This document shows positions 10,861 through 21,404 of a stretch of 64,000 nt of DNA, in pieces. The notes beneath the pieces were generated by a model. The model did no database searches. It saw nothing but the letters and a program-made list of their open reading frames with translations, and was not told where the DNA came from. Origin of the DNA: Bradysia coprophila (Eukaryota; Arthropoda; Insecta; Diptera; Sciaridae); contig NW_023503555.1 in the NCBI RefSeq assembly GCF_014529535.1, positions 3,658,001 through 3,722,000 of the forward strand, in the 5' to 3' direction. The position numbers and the translations under genes are program-made. Position 1 is the stretch's first letter; each line of letters starts with the position of its first letter.

Positions 10861-11087
10861 AAATTTACCGGAAATGTTTTCAGGAATGTACGCCGACGCA
10901 ATTCGAGGACTTTCGTGTAGCACGGGTACAGACGATTGTAGGCACCGAGCAATGCTGACTGATTATGGTAATGTCTGGATCATCTAAAGAGACATACGTT
11001 TCAGTGAAAATGATTCTATTTTGACAATGGAAATTTACCGGAAATGTTTTCAGTAATGTACGCCGACGCAATTCGAGGACTGTCGTG
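10861..11087. repeat. Short direct duplication, two ~55-bp copies 170 bp apart
   Basis: AAATTTACCGGAAATGTTTT followed by CAG(G/T)AATGTACGCCGACGC occurs at 10861 and again at 11031. The second copy overlaps the end of the Cys-containing open frame on the minus strand. It looks like a local slippage or repair duplication next to the copy A boundary. Confidence 0.85.
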
Positions 11088-11282
11088 TTCCATCGGGCTG
11101 AATCCTCTAAAGGGAACTGCAATCGAAATGTTTCGACAGTTTGCGATGGGACACTTCTTTCCCTTAAATTGTATGCCGCAATTGCCGCACTCCTTTAGCA
11201 CATCGTCGATTGTCGCTCCGGGTGCAAAGTGCACGGCACCTTCTAACAACGAAAAAAATGTTCGACGGGGATCCATTTCGGC
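11016..11282 (-). pseudogene. Unrecognised Cys-containing exon-like open frame
   Basis: After a TTCAACAG acceptor at 11283-11290 an open frame of about 88 codons starts AEMDPRRTFFSLLEGAV. It contains KECGNCG...KKCPIANC, a possible zinc-binding cluster resembling the second half of a RING-like finger. The amino-acid composition looks like real protein, but I do not recognise the family. It could be the 3' exon of the broken gene at 11802-12622 on the same strand, although I could not join the two in frame. The last ~50 nt overlap a local direct duplication, so the stop region may be secondary. Confidence 0.4.
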
Positions 11283-11678
11283 CTGTTGAACGTAAAAATG
11301 TATTGAGGGTTTCGAATGAAATGAAAAATTCAGCGCACCTACAAATTTAACTAAATATTTTCTTTACTTTTTGCGTAAGCCCTTCAATTAAATTGATTCA
11401 CGACAAATGGCTGCTGTAACGAAAACAATTTTTACAAAAAAAAAATTTAATGGTTTCTTGTTTGTAACACTGCGTCAGCGACATATAATCCATATAATGG
11501 AGGACAAAATATTCGTGCGGAAATTTAAATTTCGGAACTATAGCAATTTCATATTGACAAAGTCATTCATTCTCATTGCGTTTCATTTCACAAATTTCTT
11601 TTAGATAACAAAATGCACAGCAATAAATTTGCATGAAATTGTCTTCCCATTAAAATTGTTAACGTTTCAAATTACACG

Positions 11679-11803
11679 AAGAGTCGTTCATACATTTTTG
11701 TGTGAAGAGTCGTTCATACATTTTTGTTTATTTTTGGTTTTATAGGATTTTAGAATTTTATTGTTCTTAATTTTTGGTTTTATAGGATTTTAGGATTTTT
11801 TTT
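11679..11803. repeat. Two adjacent short tandem duplications
   Basis: GAAGAGTCGTTCATACATTT is repeated 25 nt apart at 11679 and 11704, immediately followed by two copies of TTTTTGGTTTTATAGGATTT (about 11730 and 11772). The surrounding 11298-11678 is AT-rich spacer with nothing recognised. Confidence 0.8.
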
Positions 11804-12622
11804 ATAAATGGAAAATACTTATTTCACCGTCCAACGTATAAACTACGCGGTAAATAAGTTTAATTCTATCGAAGACGTAAAGGTGAGCCTCATGACCTGC
11901 GGCCACGACTGCCTTCAATTTTCTGGTTAGGTTGGGATCGGCATTTGCAGTACATTCGAAAAATTTATTACCGACACGAGCTGAATAAACGGCTGAATCT
12001 CCACCCACGTTTTTATACGGAATATCCGGTCCGGCTGCTAGGAATTTCGCGCCGCGTCTTCACAATAATTGACAAAACGACACATTTTGTATAAGGAAGA
12101 TGTCACTTTGTGGGTTATTGTCAACACCATATCACCGTCAACGACAATATCCTCTTCTCTGAACACCTCTAGCAATATTATGTACAGTTGGTTTTCGTAC
12201 CCTTGAAATTGTGTAATTTTACCGGATGGCCACTTATATGGCTTGTATGCAAAAGCCGCTCGACGCACTTTTTCGCGAATAGCGGCATTTTACGCGACGT
12301 TTCGAACACCGAAACGTTTCAGACATGTCATTTCTCTTCGCAACCTAGTATAATTTACAATACAATTACATTCAAACACATTCGGATCACCTTTTCGTTC
12401 ACGTTTGATCACAGCGTACGCATACTTATGGTTTTTGCCTGACGAGCACAACGTTTGAAGCTCGGTACCTCTCATCTTTCGGTTTAGAGACGTTGTAGCT
12501 TCGACAATTGTGCGTGAATGATCAAAAACATATTCTAAAATGTTTCTCCTATGGCAAACTACACAGCCATACTTGCGCTCAACGTGTTCACATATACACG
12601 GATCGGCTTTAGACTGGTTCAT
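11802..12622 (-). pseudogene. Unrecognised gene, disrupted by a stop codon and a MITE fragment
   Basis: From ATG at 12622 a protein-like frame runs through C-rich CICEHVERKYGCVVCHRR and TELQTLCSSGKNHKYAYAV, then meets a single in-frame TAA at about 12290. The same frame continues NAAIREKVRRAAFAYKPYKW..., as if one CAA had become TAA. At about 12120 it runs into a fragment of a GC-rich hairpin MITE that ends the frame. Protein-like sequence resumes in another frame (AAGPDIPYKNVGG...VVYTLDG) to about 11802. This is the pattern of a decaying gene. Function unknown. The paired CxC/CxxC motifs suggest metal binding, which is inference. Confidence 0.5.
12037..12120. mobile_element. Truncated copy of GC-rich hairpin MITE
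   Basis: GGAATTTCGCGCCGCGTC followed by the internal CACATTTTGTATAAGGAAGA matches the complete palindromic copy at 56664-56767, but the second arm is missing. It sits inside an otherwise protein-like frame and breaks it. Confidence 0.75.
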
Positions 12623-12878
12623 CGCGCAATGTAATATATTGTGAAAACGTAAATGGGAAAATTTGAATTCAGCTTCAAATTACGATGTGTACTTTACAAA
12701 CGTTAGCTTTAGAATGAATGAAAGAGTCGTGCCGCATATTTTAAACAACAAATCTGCTATCCCCTCCCACAATTAAAAACACAAACACGGTACATCACAA
12801 AAATTTGTAGTGGGGATTGTAAAGCAAAGTTTATTTACATTATTGTTGTTGCTGTGTGGAAGTTGTTAATAGTATATT

Positions 12879-12956
12879 ACTTCCGAGGTTCCAAGTTGTG
12901 TATTTGATAAGTGGGGTGTTCCCCACTTGTCAAATAACAACTTGGAACCTCGTAAG
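12879..12956. repeat. Hairpin (about 33-bp arms)
   Basis: TTCCGAGGTTCCAAGTTGT...AAGTGGGG at 12881-12916 is followed after a 4-nt loop by CCCCACTTGTCAAATAACAA and CTTGGAACCTCG. The arms pair almost perfectly (1-2 mismatches). The compact shape suggests a small MITE or the palindromic end of one. It lies beside the ABCF3 pseudogene. Confidence 0.85.
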
Positions 12957-13025
12957 TACAATGCTTTACGTGATTAGGCAATGTAAATGAAAATGAAACA
13001 TGCCGTAACACGTAAAAGATCATAC

Positions 13026-13742
13026 CGCCAAATGGTGTTAGCATTCCTTGCATTATTTTCAGTAAAGTTGTTTTGCCGGCACCGTTTTCACCAAAAAACC
13101 GTTTTCACTTAAAATTGCAACGGATTATAGTTGCGGAAAATGGAATGCTAAACGACAGTGATACTCCCTATGCATATTCTCGATTCCAAATTGGCATTCA
13201 AATTGATCGTGTTGAAGATGACTTCATCTTTGTTGTACATAAAGCTCACTTCGTTCAGTGTAAGAACAGGCGGATTGAGTCGAGAGGTTCAACTTCAGGG
13301 AATTTCAACACGACTTCAACTTCCTTTTCGACTGGTTTCAGTTCAGGTCTACAAATTGAGTAAAATATTTTCAAATTTTCATTGTCCAGTCCACACCGCA
13401 TAACTGTAACCGCTTTGCTTGTGTATTCTGATATAAGGGTATCGTCAGCTGATCACTTACAGCTTTTCCAGCATTTTTATCTTCGATTGTACGGAAGCAG
13501 CTCCGTTCGCGTTGTATCGGAAGCGATCGATAAATTCCTGTACGTGTTGTCTGTGAGCCATTTGAGCTTCGTATTCCTAGACAGAACGTAAGATTGAGAA
13601 TTCTATTGACAAATTTCCATTCGAGTTTTACCCTTCGCTGAGCCTTATGTTTCTCCGTTCTTGTTTTGTCAAACTGTTCGTAATTGCCTTTGTACACCTC
13701 AATGCGTTGGGAATGCAAGTGAAGAATATCTGTCGGTACCGT
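13026..13742 (-). pseudogene. ABCF3-type ABC ATPase pseudogene fragment (intron-containing)
   Basis: The minus strand reads TVPTDILHLHSQRIEVYKG and KAQRR, then an intron. Next comes EYEAQMAHRQHVQEFIDRF...KIKMLEKL, another GT-AG intron, and PELKPVEKEVEVVLKFPEVE. All of these are characteristic of the inter-ATPase region of ABCF3/GCN20-like translation factors. A 5-nt insertion then shifts the frame before PPVLTLNEVSFMYN. About 80 bp of extra sequence splits SRICI from the Walker A segment GENGAGKTTLLKI. The splice sites survive, so this is a copied genomic piece, not a retrocopy. The rest of the gene is absent here. Confidence 0.85.
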
Positions 13743-13868
13743 CTAAAAGCAAATTATCTGGTCGGTATTTTACGTGTCAACCATTTAGTAACTTAGACAA
13801 ACATCCAAAAAGTTGCGGTCAATTACTTTGGCGCGAATTTTTCTACACAGCAGCTGCATCGGAACCAA

Positions 13869-15654
13869 ACATTATTTATTTATTTAAAATTGGTAAGATG
13901 AGCGTATATCAAATTTTTAGAGTTAGAAGTTCGGATTTGCTCAATTGATAGATTTATTTATCGCCAAATATTTCGACCTTAAATCAAGGACATTATCAAT
14001 GGCTGAAAATACATTTTGATTTCAATTAGACGACAAATAACTTAGGACTATCGATTAATATGTTACCTTAGATCGAAAACAGTAATTTTCATGTCAAAGT
14101 TCAAACACGTAGACATTGGAAATTCTTGCCTGTCGAACGATTATCTAAAATACTACAAATTGCAATCAGAAACTAAAATTTTATCTCGTTAGAGATATTT
14201 ATTTATTTATTTATATCATTTCATCAATGGCCGGGGCCCCCTGACTACAATTTAAACAAAATTAGTATTCACAGTTGAGTGTACAAATTAAATTCTTTTT
14301 AAGCTAAGTCGCACAAAGCATACGAATTTAATTTCAAATCACAACAAAATTGAATTCAAAGTTCATAAAAAAAATTGAAAGCTCATCGATGCTTTAACGG
14401 TTCACAAATTCCCCTAGCGATGACATTGCCAGGCCAGAGTTTATTATTGACTACAGCATGAAACAGTTCTGACCTAACGGTGACTTTAAATGATACGAAG
14501 CTAACCGTGTCCAAATCAACATTGGGTGAAAGCAGTATCTTGCATGACGCATCGTCAACCGACGATATTACGTTATTCTGTATCAAATAATCGATGACTT
14601 CCTCTTCGGTAACTGACGGATGTAAGTTGGACACATAAGCAATCTTATGTGTGTCGGACGAACTTTGTTGATGGATTGAACGTTTTAGCGGTTGAACAGG
14701 CGAATTTTTGACATTATGAGATCCTTGTAAGAAAGTTGACGATGTTAGCATCTCGGCGAAAGAACTGGAATTAACCGATGGAATTTCGAGTCCCGACGAT
14801 TCTGTGAGAGTTTCTTTATGATCTGCAACATTATGCATCGGTTTTGGTTGAACGACATCGGATTGATTGATTTCAGATTTGTTCGGCGAGTTCGATCCAT
14901 TCAATCCTGGACGATTGACTGACTGATGTGGCGGTGTTTCGTTTTTTGTTGGAGGAGACTACTTGAGTCTTTGGTCTTTTTAATACCACGGTTAACGTTA
15001 GGCTTCATCAAGAATGCTGAATTGTTGATTGGTTTTGAATTCTGAATCAATTTGCGCTTACGAGTTGCGGCAGGTAGCGAACGATGGGCATAAGATGACG
15101 ATGATGTTGGAACAGCAACGGTGGAATTGAATTTATTGAATAATTGAGAAGAAACGTTGGAAGTTGAAGTTTGAACGAAACAGTTGTCACAGAACCATTT
15201 AAGATTCGGCATTTCTCGGTAGTATGTACAACAGCGCATCTTTGTTAAAGTTGACACATTCGGCGTGGAAAACTTGGCGACAAATTCCATCACAAATGAC
15301 TATATTTGGTCGATCATTTCGGAAGGGATCATCACAAACCGTACAGTTGCTCATTTTCCTCAATTCAATACGAATATTCAGCTGGAACGGAACAATAACA
15401 AACAGTTAGCGTTGACCGATGACGTTGGATGATGGAGAGCGGTGAGAATCAAAACAGCTATTGTTGTCGTTGCATACGCATACATACAAACATGATTCGT
15501 TGTTAAACGCTGAATTCAGTATTTCGTTGATTATCGTCAAATGAACACTCAATTAATAAATACGTTGACGATGATATTTTATGAGAAAAACTTTTTCTGT
15601 CGTAATTCATAAGTAAGAAAACAGCAACAAGACCGTAAAACAATCGAGATAGAA
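13869..15654 (-). mobile_element. LINE-like retroelement insertion (ORF1 only)
   Basis: About 1.8 kb present in copy B but absent from the corresponding place in copy A. In minus orientation it has a 5' region, an ORF1-type gene and A-rich AAAT-repeat tails (TATTTATTTATTT at about 14200 and 13871 on the plus strand). That is the layout of a non-LTR element lacking ORF2. Two tail-like tracts mean it may be two successive insertions. No clear target duplication is visible. Confidence 0.65.
14383..15354 (-). pseudogene. Retroelement ORF1-like protein with PHD finger, frameshifted
   Basis: Starts MSNCTVCDD at 15354. A PHD-type zinc finger follows (CTVC, ICDGIC, FHAEC), then a frameshift, then its last pair WFCDNC. 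After a Ser/Asn-rich middle, a second frame break near 14901 leads to a C-terminal domain with HKIAYVSNLHPSVTEEEVIDYL and VSFKVTVRSELF...LWPGNVIARG. This RNA-binding-like domain with the W-P-x-x-V ending is familiar from ORF1 of jockey/CR1-type insect LINEs. No reverse transcriptase follows. Confidence 0.7.
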
Positions 15655-16504
15655 GCTTTAATCACATGGTCGGCAACTCGTTTTGTCGTCAAATACCGTG
15701 GAAGAAAAATGTGCAACATTTGGAGGCCTGGACGTACGGTCGCACTGGATATCCTTTCATCGATGCTATAATGAGACAGTTGCGACAAGAAGGATGGATT
15801 CATCTTTGGCCCGACATGCTGTGGCATGTTTCTTGACCAGAGGTAAACTTGAACTCTTGTTGATAGTCTGACGAATTCAAGTCGACGATTCTCTTTACAG
15901 GTGACTTGTGGATATCACGGGAAGATGGGCAAAGGGTGTTCGAAGAACTGCTGCTAGATGCCGATTGGGCGTTAAATGCCGGAAACTGGATGTGGCTGTC
16001 GGCGTCAGCATTCTACCACTTATACTATCGTGTGTATAGTCCCGTCTCGTTTGGAAAGAAAACCGACAAGGATGGTGAATATATTCGAAAGTATGTGCCG
16101 GAGCTGGCAAACTATCCTAAAAGTATGATTTACGAACCATGGACAGCGACTGCTGCTCAGCAACGCGAATTCGGATGCATTATTGGCAAAGACTATCCGC
16201 AGCGAATCGTCATCCATGACGTAGTCCTCAAAAAGAATATGGCAAAAATGGCAGACACCTACCAAAAGCACAGAGACGGAGGAGGAGGCGGAAAATTTGA
16301 CGTGGACAATACTCAAGTTAAACCGGAACCATCAACGTCGTCAGGTTGTTCAAGTTCAAAAATCATGAAAATGGAACAGAACAGCACAATAGTGAAATAC
16401 TTCAAAAAAGATCCGAAGAATCCATGATGTGATGGATGATCGCAAGGGTATCCGCATATTCGCAATAAACGACAACCGATGTTCACATGTTCCACATGCT
16501 CTTT

Positions 16505-16510
16505 TTTATT
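16505..16510 (-). terminator. Poly(A) signal of NDUFA12
   Basis: TTTATT on the plus strand (AATAAA on the minus strand), 64 nt past the NDUFA12 stop. It overlaps the 3' end of the convergent photolyase pseudogene transcript unit, whose AATAAA lies about 40 nt away. Confidence 0.6.
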
Positions 16511-16573
16511 TACATAATAGCTAATTCCAACGAATATCCAGAATCAATCGTTGCCAATATGCTGCTAGGAATT

Positions 16574-19500
16574 TCACTTGTCCGCTTTTGGTGGGGTCCA
16601 TGCTTCGACTTTCGGACGAGTTGTAGTGTACGGCATGTATTGTCCTGCAATGAGAAACGAGTCATGATTGCTAAATTCGTACCGTTGAGAGAAGCGATCG
16701 TTTAAGCATAGTTGACGATTTTTGAAATTGAACTTTCCTTGTAAAATAGGACCAGTGAACTTTGGTGACTTTGGTAGACGATGTCTACGATTATTTCTTT
16801 GCTATTAAGTTGTATTAAGTTAGCACCGCTAATCGTTGACTTCACTTAATCACTAACGTATGTAAACACACCGCAAGCAGGGGTCGTACTACTCCTTATT
16901 TTCCTGATTTTCCTTATTTTTGAAAAAACCACCTTATTCCTCCTTATTTTTGAAAAAGTTCCTTTTTTTTCCTTATTTTTCAATAATTTTGACGAGAAAA
17001 CTACATTTTTGGATAACAGATAATAAAAAAAAATCGCTGCGCGGCAGAATACTGAGCAATAGGGTCATCGTAAATCTTCACCCGATCTCCTACTGCTAGT
17101 AAACAAACCATAGAAATGTAGTTCCTTGTTGTCGATTTTACTGAAGAAAAATATCCACGTGGATTACAGTAATTTTGCTACCTTCCCACTCAATGGATTG
17201 AAGAATTGAAGGTAACGGACGAATGTTTGGAAAGAATTGCCTCTGTCTCACGCTAAAAAGCGCGGTCATACTAAGTCAGTTAAAACATCGACTTTACAAA
17301 AAGTCAGTCTAAGAAACAATCTAACGACAATAGAGCACAGTGGGGGAGGGGGTCCCAAAGTTTCAAAATTTTGGTGGACGCCACTTGTGTGCGACCTGTT
17401 GGAGGCTTGAAAAGGTCAATGGAATCTACCTGTTCCAAGTCATCTATGGGAAGAATCATTATTTTATTATTTCACTGATGTACTAAGAGGGAAACTTTCC
17501 CAACAAACTATTTGGTGGTAGATCACACAAAAAAACAAGACCTACATAAACTTAAATTCATTTGATCAAATTATTGTGTTGTTTACAAATTTGATATAAT
17601 TCTGACCTCAAATCTCTACTTCACCTAAAAGAAAATTAAGGAATGTAGCATATTGAGAAATGTACAGTTTTATCCTGAGGTTCAAAACACGACCTACAAC
17701 CAATGGAATGTTGTAAAGAGCCATAGTCTTATTTTGTGGGTTGTGTGGATTATTTGTATTAATATTTACACGTAAATATTCACAGTCCACAAAATAAACA
17801 ATTGACATGGTATAAGAAAGTAGCGGTAAGCTAAGGTTAATAATTTCAAATTAACTTTTACTATTAAACCATGGTAATTCGTTCAGGCCGCGTTCAGGAA
17901 CGAAAAATTCTTCACTGAGTGAACATTCGTTTCGTTGAGTTAACGCTGTCAAGTTTAACTTTGAGGTTAGATTTCTCACGATGTACTTTGGTCGTGAAAG
18001 TTTACCCAGATGTCATGAACGTTTCGTTTCTGAACGTGGCCCATTGCGTTTAAGTGGATTTAAGTGGATTAAATTAGTGTAAAATCGTTGAATATGGGTA
18101 TGGGAATTTTGAGCCTAAAAAAGCGTGCAAGGGGTTGTGCGTATAAAAAATCATCAAGATTTTTACCCAAAAATTTACTTCCAAGCCCCTTATTTTCTCC
18201 TTAATTTCAACCGAAAAATTCCTTATTTTCTCCTTATTTTTTTAAAAAACCTCCTTATTTCCTTAATAAGGCACGCCATTTTTGAGTGCGAGGTCTGCGC
18301 AAGTTCATTTAAGTAAGCCGGGGAAAACTTTCCTGAGATAAATTCCTGAGCAAAGCAATCTGGTTAGTGATACTGACAAGAACTTTATGTAGACCATTGA
18401 AAGAAATTAGGATTTTTTGGTCACGCCCAGCGTAAGTTTGCTTCAGCTGGTTCAATTATACAAACAAAACTGAAAATCAGCTGAGGCAAATTTCGGCTGA
18501 AATTTGATTGCCCTTTTCTGTAGTTTAGGAATCCTTAGAAATCTCCAGCTCACGATGCAAATATTTGGATAAAGTGATACATAAGAAAATGACTTGTGAA
18601 ATCTGGATCAATGGAAGCGTGAGGAGCGTCTGACTGAAAAATTGTAATTTTCGTAGGACTTAAGTTTGACCTGGAGGACGGGATTAATGGATGTACATTG
18701 TTCACCCTTAGAAGAGTGTTATAGTAGTAATCGGATAACAAGAAAATAACTTCCTTCACCTTCGTTTCAAAACTAGAGAGTCACTTTAAATACGGAAATA
18801 ATTCAGAGAAATTTTGCCAAAAGAAACTACGACTGAAAAAAATCTTTAAACTTTTTGAAGAGTGTCGTCATTTGAGTTTTCAAATGAATGAAATTTTTTT
18901 AGGCTAAATATCACTATCAGTCCTCATACATCCACATCATGCTAAAAATTTTGCATTCGGCACGATTCCAATCAAATTTTCATTGACTTTATTTTATTGA
19001 GATAAACGTTCTATGCAACTCGGCGAAAAATGCTCTTTTACTTTACTAGTGATGTAATGTGGCCTTTCCCTCACTAGTGAAGGCCCTTTCCCTCGCTCGT
19101 AAAGTAAAACGCCATACTTTACACGTGAAATAATTTGATATCTCGTATCACGATGAGTAAAAGTACCTCGGGCTGAAGCCCTCGGATACTTTTACTCATC
19201 TGGATACGATATATCAAATTACTTCACTGGTATAGTAATGTACTATTACGCACACGATGTGCACTGTCACTCGAGGTCGTAGGAACCGACACTCAGTGTC
19301 AAAAAGTAAAACTTTCGTTGAATTTATTGAGATAGATGTTCTCTTCAACTCGAGTGATGAATAGCTGTTCCTAATCATTGAAATTTCGTCAAATTTATGG
19401 CTGAAAATTGCGAACTTTCCTAGGCCTTTTTTCGTGAAATTAATTAATTCTCGAAACACTTGAAAATGCTCCAAATTATAAAATTCAAGAATTTCAAGAA

Positions 19501-20458
19501 TTCGCATTCTTCAAAATTCTCAAAACTCCCGAAATTCTGTAGAAAAAAATTCCTGAAAAGAGACCCTGTCTATCAAGCTATGATAACAAGACTGGATATA
19601 ATCTTACTCAGTGATTTCTTAGACAAAACGAAAATTCGATTTTACAATTGATAACCCCCCTAGTTCACAGGTCAAGCTTTTCATGCGGCTTCTTAAAAAC
19701 GGGACGTGAAGAGTCGAGACATCGAGATTTGAGACATATTTAAGACATATTTAACCCGACATTTTACGATTTACGCTGCTGTAAAAACTAAATTACTTTA
19801 CGGGCACAACACTCTGTATTCACAAGGGGTTCCTGTTGTCTTCTTTCAACCGTGAAGAGAAAAGTATTCATGTGCGCACATTCCCACATTAAGAATATTG
19901 GCATTCCATTCCAATTAATTGGAAAATCATAGTATACCGACCGGTTCCATTGTGAAAATGAAAAACTCACCTTTTTTACCAGACAAATTTTCACTGTGAT
20001 CTAACATCCACTTATACTGGGGTCTCATACCATCTCGATCCGGAGGCAGATCCGTCTACAAAATATTTTTTTTATTTTAAACTAAAAGGAAAAACGTGGA
20101 ACCATTCCACTCATCCTTACCTTATAATGCATCCAACCGTACCATTCAGGTGGAATCTGAGACCCATCATATTCCAAATGGTGCTGAGGAGCGTACTCAA
20201 TCCATCGATTACGACCGTAAAAATAGTACGGACTCTCGAAATATTTGTTTCCGTATTTGTCGGTGCCAACTAATGTTCCTACCTTCAAGTCATCCGTACT
20301 GCGAACATAATAAATGGAATTGTGTGTTCACGAATCGCATTATGTAAGTCGTGCATCATTTACCGATAGAGTTTGGCCAAGCTGCCCCTGATTCCACCAT
20401 TGGCCCTGATTATATCGAACAGTCTGGCAATTTTATCAAGTCCTAGCAGCTTCGACAT
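16574..20458 (-). CDS. NDUFA12: NADH dehydrogenase 1 alpha subcomplex subunit 12 (NDUFA12 / B17.2), complete, four exons
   Basis: Accessory subunit of mitochondrial complex I, on the matrix arm. Exons 20364-20458, 20121-20298, 19971-20055 and 16574-16644 give 142 residues, the normal length. Exon 1 reads MSKLLGLDKIARLFDIIRA. Exon 2 holds the signature GTLVGTDKYGNKYFE, YFYGRNRWIEYAP and PPEWYGWMHYK. Exon 3 is PQYKWMLDHSENLSGKK. Exon 4 gives QYMPYTTTRPKVEAW...ADK. Introns 1 and 2 are 65 nt, but intron 3 is 3,326 nt because a hAT-like element and a hairpin MITE landed in it. Exon 4 lies in segmental duplication copy B, tail-to-tail with the broken photolyase. An identical spare exon 4 sits at 9592-9662. 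Confidence 0.93.
16878..18297. mobile_element. hAT-like DNA transposon, non-autonomous, 1.42 kb
   Basis: Absent from copy A, so the boundaries are exact. It begins CAGGGGTCGTACT and ends AGTGCGAGGTCTG (inverse complement CAGACCTCGCACT, 9 of 13 matching). It is flanked by CGCAAG on both sides (16872-16877 and 18298-18303). Both ends are packed with direct CCTTATTTT subterminal motifs. The interior shows no transposase. The CAGGGG start and subterminal repeats suggest hAT, though a 6-bp duplicate is shorter than the usual 8 bp. Confidence 0.75.
19037..19245. mobile_element. Hairpin MITE inserted in NDUFA12 intron 3
   Basis: About 0.2 kb absent from copy A. The interior folds on itself: GATGAGTAAAAGTACCTCGG pairs with the later CCTCGGATACTTTTACTCAT, and AATTTGATATCTCGTATC pairs with GATACGATATATCAAATT. 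Flanking TTA is a possible 3-bp target duplicate, which would fit the PIF/Harbinger style. Confidence 0.75.
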
Positions 20459-21036
20459 TTTCGTAGGACGAGATGTTCCTCAGTTTTCGATAAGATTTCC
20501 GAGAGAAATATTTTACTTTTCCGATGTTTTGAAATTTTGACAGTGACACTTCATGAAAAGAGTAGCACAGTGCTGCAGCGGCTGCAACACATAGCCGCAC
20601 CAACGTAAATTTAAGTACTTGCGTGTAGATGTCGCGTCGCATATATCGAGGTCGAGACTTTAAAAAATTAAATCTGATTACAATCGAGGTGTTTGTAACA
20701 TTGCGTCGTAACTGGTTTTACTTACTTAAGATACTGGATGTCAACAGGAAGAGGTCTGGTTAGACGAGTATATAGCTAATAATAGTAGTTTTTGGCACTA
20801 ACTAAATCAATAAATCATATGACTGTTTCGGGTGCTTTTTTAAGGTCAATGCTTACCAGTTTCTGTAGATATGAACATAGAGTTACACCGTCAATTTTGA
20901 AAATGACAGGGGGCCCGTGTAAATTCTAAATGTAGATTAACGTCAGCGCCGCTAAGGCTGTAAACTTTCGAAAGGTCATGCAGATACAAATAAAATGACG
21001 AACATTACAAAAAAAAATCACCTTCCGTGTGACAAC
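20459..21036. other. NDUFA12 upstream region and spacer
   Basis: Holds the presumed NDUFA12 promoter and 5' UTR (minus strand) directly above 20459. No other gene is seen. The transposon below starts at 21037. Confidence 0.4.
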
Positions 21037-21404
21037 GCACCTAGCAGGGTAATAGAAAAAATAAAGTAGGTAGATTTGACAGTGTCAAATGTCATTTTTA
21101 TTTTTTAAAATTTTTACACTCTTAAAAATGCGGTGAGAGCCAAGATATATTTGAAAAATAGGCACGAATATTCTTTAAATGAAAATCTGATCACTGGTAT
21201 GAACATTAATATGTAATCTAACATCACGTAGCAGTCCGCATACGAAAACTAAAATACGTCATTGAAAATTGTAGTTAAGAAGTGCAAATCTATATCATTA
21301 AAATTGATTCCACACCTAAATCGAAAAAGTAAATATTCTGTTGTTTGAAAAAAATATATTGCAAATAAGGTTGTTGTTAACAAATTCTTTCATGTAATTA
21401 ATAG

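Larger units (their letters stand above)
13818..16427 (+). pseudogene. Broken 3' copy of (6-4) photolyase
   Basis: Begins inside exon 3 (GQLLWREFFYTAAASEPN), is interrupted at 13868 by a retroelement, and resumes at 15655 with the codons for [16 protein letters not shown] one-base deletion in the IHHLARH region shifts the frame across the catalytic histidines. In exon 4 the ISWED motif is changed to ISRED, and the C-terminal tail lacks 30 nt. Exons 1-2 and the promoter are absent. Exon 4 (15901-16427) is otherwise open, with the same STIVKYFKK ending, which suggests little time since duplication. Confidence 0.93.
13818..19442 (+). repeat. Segmental duplication, copy B (interrupted)
   Basis: Copy B corresponds to 8598-10858 in pieces: 13818-13868, 15655-16877, 18298-19036 and about 19246-19442. 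The gaps are insertions: an ORF1-bearing retroelement, a hAT-like element and a hairpin MITE. Outside the insertions the copies are nearly identical, so the duplication is young and the three insertions are younger still. Confidence 0.92.
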
